The position numbers and the translations under genes are program-made. DNA of 64,000 bases from NCBI GenBank assembly GCA_022606135.1, contig JABYQN010000018.1, forward strand, positions 248,001 through 312,000, read 5' to 3'. The stretch is from Fomes fomentarius (taxonomy: Eukaryota > Basidiomycota > Agaricomycetes > Polyporales > Polyporaceae). This document shows, one piece after another, positions 63,701 to 64,000 of the stretch. The stretch's first letter is position 1. Every line of letters begins with the position of its first letter. Under the pieces are notes generated by a model, which worked only from the letters and a program-made list of their open reading frames with translations, did no database searches and was not told the origin of the DNA.

Positions 63701-64000
63701 GCGCGCGCGGAATTCGGCCGCCTAATCGACCATGCGCGCCCACGTGGCACCGCACGCAGGAAGTGCGTGTTCACCCACTCGATGAACCGTTCCTACGTCG
63801 TTTTTCGTTATTCGTTATTTATCTCATTTATTCCGATTTTTGCGACGTGTTTTTCCATTTTCCATTTTCCATTTTCGCGATCGGTTTGTCCGTTTTACCG
63901 GTTGTGACCATTGTGTGGCAGTTCCGTCCTACCGGGCGCGTAAGAGTGCGATCGAGGGATGCGCAGCGGTGGGTTTGATGATCGCGGCGCGGTGCGGAGT

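Noticed and set aside
1..64000. CRISPR arrays, bacterial operons, Shine-Dalgarno sites
   Set aside because: No spaced identical repeats of the right size; intron-bearing eukaryotic genes throughout.

Overview
The window looks like a repeat-rich, gene-poor stretch of a basidiomycete (mushroom-forming Agaricomycete) genome. The evidence is short GT-AG introns of about 50-60 nt with CTAAC/TACTAAT-type branch sites, an F-box protein with an N-terminal F-box-like segment, a DUF6534-like seven-helix protein, a CACTA transposase of the tnp2 type, a Ty3/gypsy chromovirus, and several recently amplified Ty1/copia elements. Nothing looks bacterial. No tRNA, rRNA or CRISPR array was recognised. All family names come from reading motifs by eye, without a database search.

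Layout. 0-5 kb: minus-strand coding sequence, including a large intron-containing gene with a HECT-like C-terminal region. 5.7-6.05 kb: a cluster of palindromic GGGAATCC/GGATTCCC repeats. 6.2-9.4 kb: a decayed multi-exon coiled-coil gene (minus). 9.4-9.9 kb: a broken GH28 polygalacturonase (plus). 9.9-16.3 kb: copia copy A (minus). 16.4-22.5 kb: broken pieces of conserved nuclear genes, all on the minus strand (nucleoporin Nup84/107, cohesin loader Scc2, RNA exonuclease Rex1, possibly the corepressor Cyc8/Ssn6). 22.8-29.3 kb: copia copy B (plus, TSD CATGG). 29.7 kb: a minisatellite. 30.7-35.8 kb: a divergent pair made of an unknown acidic/basic protein (minus) and a CACTA tnp2 transposase (plus, three in-frame stops). 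35.8-36.3 kb: strong inverted repeats. 36.5-42.8 kb: copia copy C (minus, TSD GCCCC). 43.2-44.7 kb: a DUF6534-like membrane protein. 48.0-54.5 kb: a chromodomain Ty3/gypsy element (minus, TSD CAGCG) sitting exactly inside a 59-nt intron of a small host gene whose exons lie at 47.8-47.9 and 54.6-55.1 kb. 55.5-56.1 kb: a copia solo LTR (TSD CTTGC) inserted in the integrase of a second, older gypsy element. 59.0-60.4 kb: an intact F-box gene. 61.8-63.7 kb: a decayed gypsy gag region.

The mobile elements carry readable replication signals. The copia family has a primer-binding site matching the anticodon arm of initiator tRNA-Met (half-tRNA priming, as in Drosophila copia and Ty5) and four TGACTCA (Gcn4/AP-1-type) sites just upstream of its TATA box. 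The gypsy element has a 10-nt self-complementarity between its predicted mRNA 5' end and its primer-binding site (Tf1-type self-priming). It also has a canonical GGGAAAA -1 frameshift heptamer placed in phase two codons before the gag stop. Many of the disabling stops are what C-to-T change would produce (CGA to TGA, CAG to TAG), and the gypsy LTR pair differs mainly at CpG sites, so methylation-linked decay is a reasonable reading of the region.
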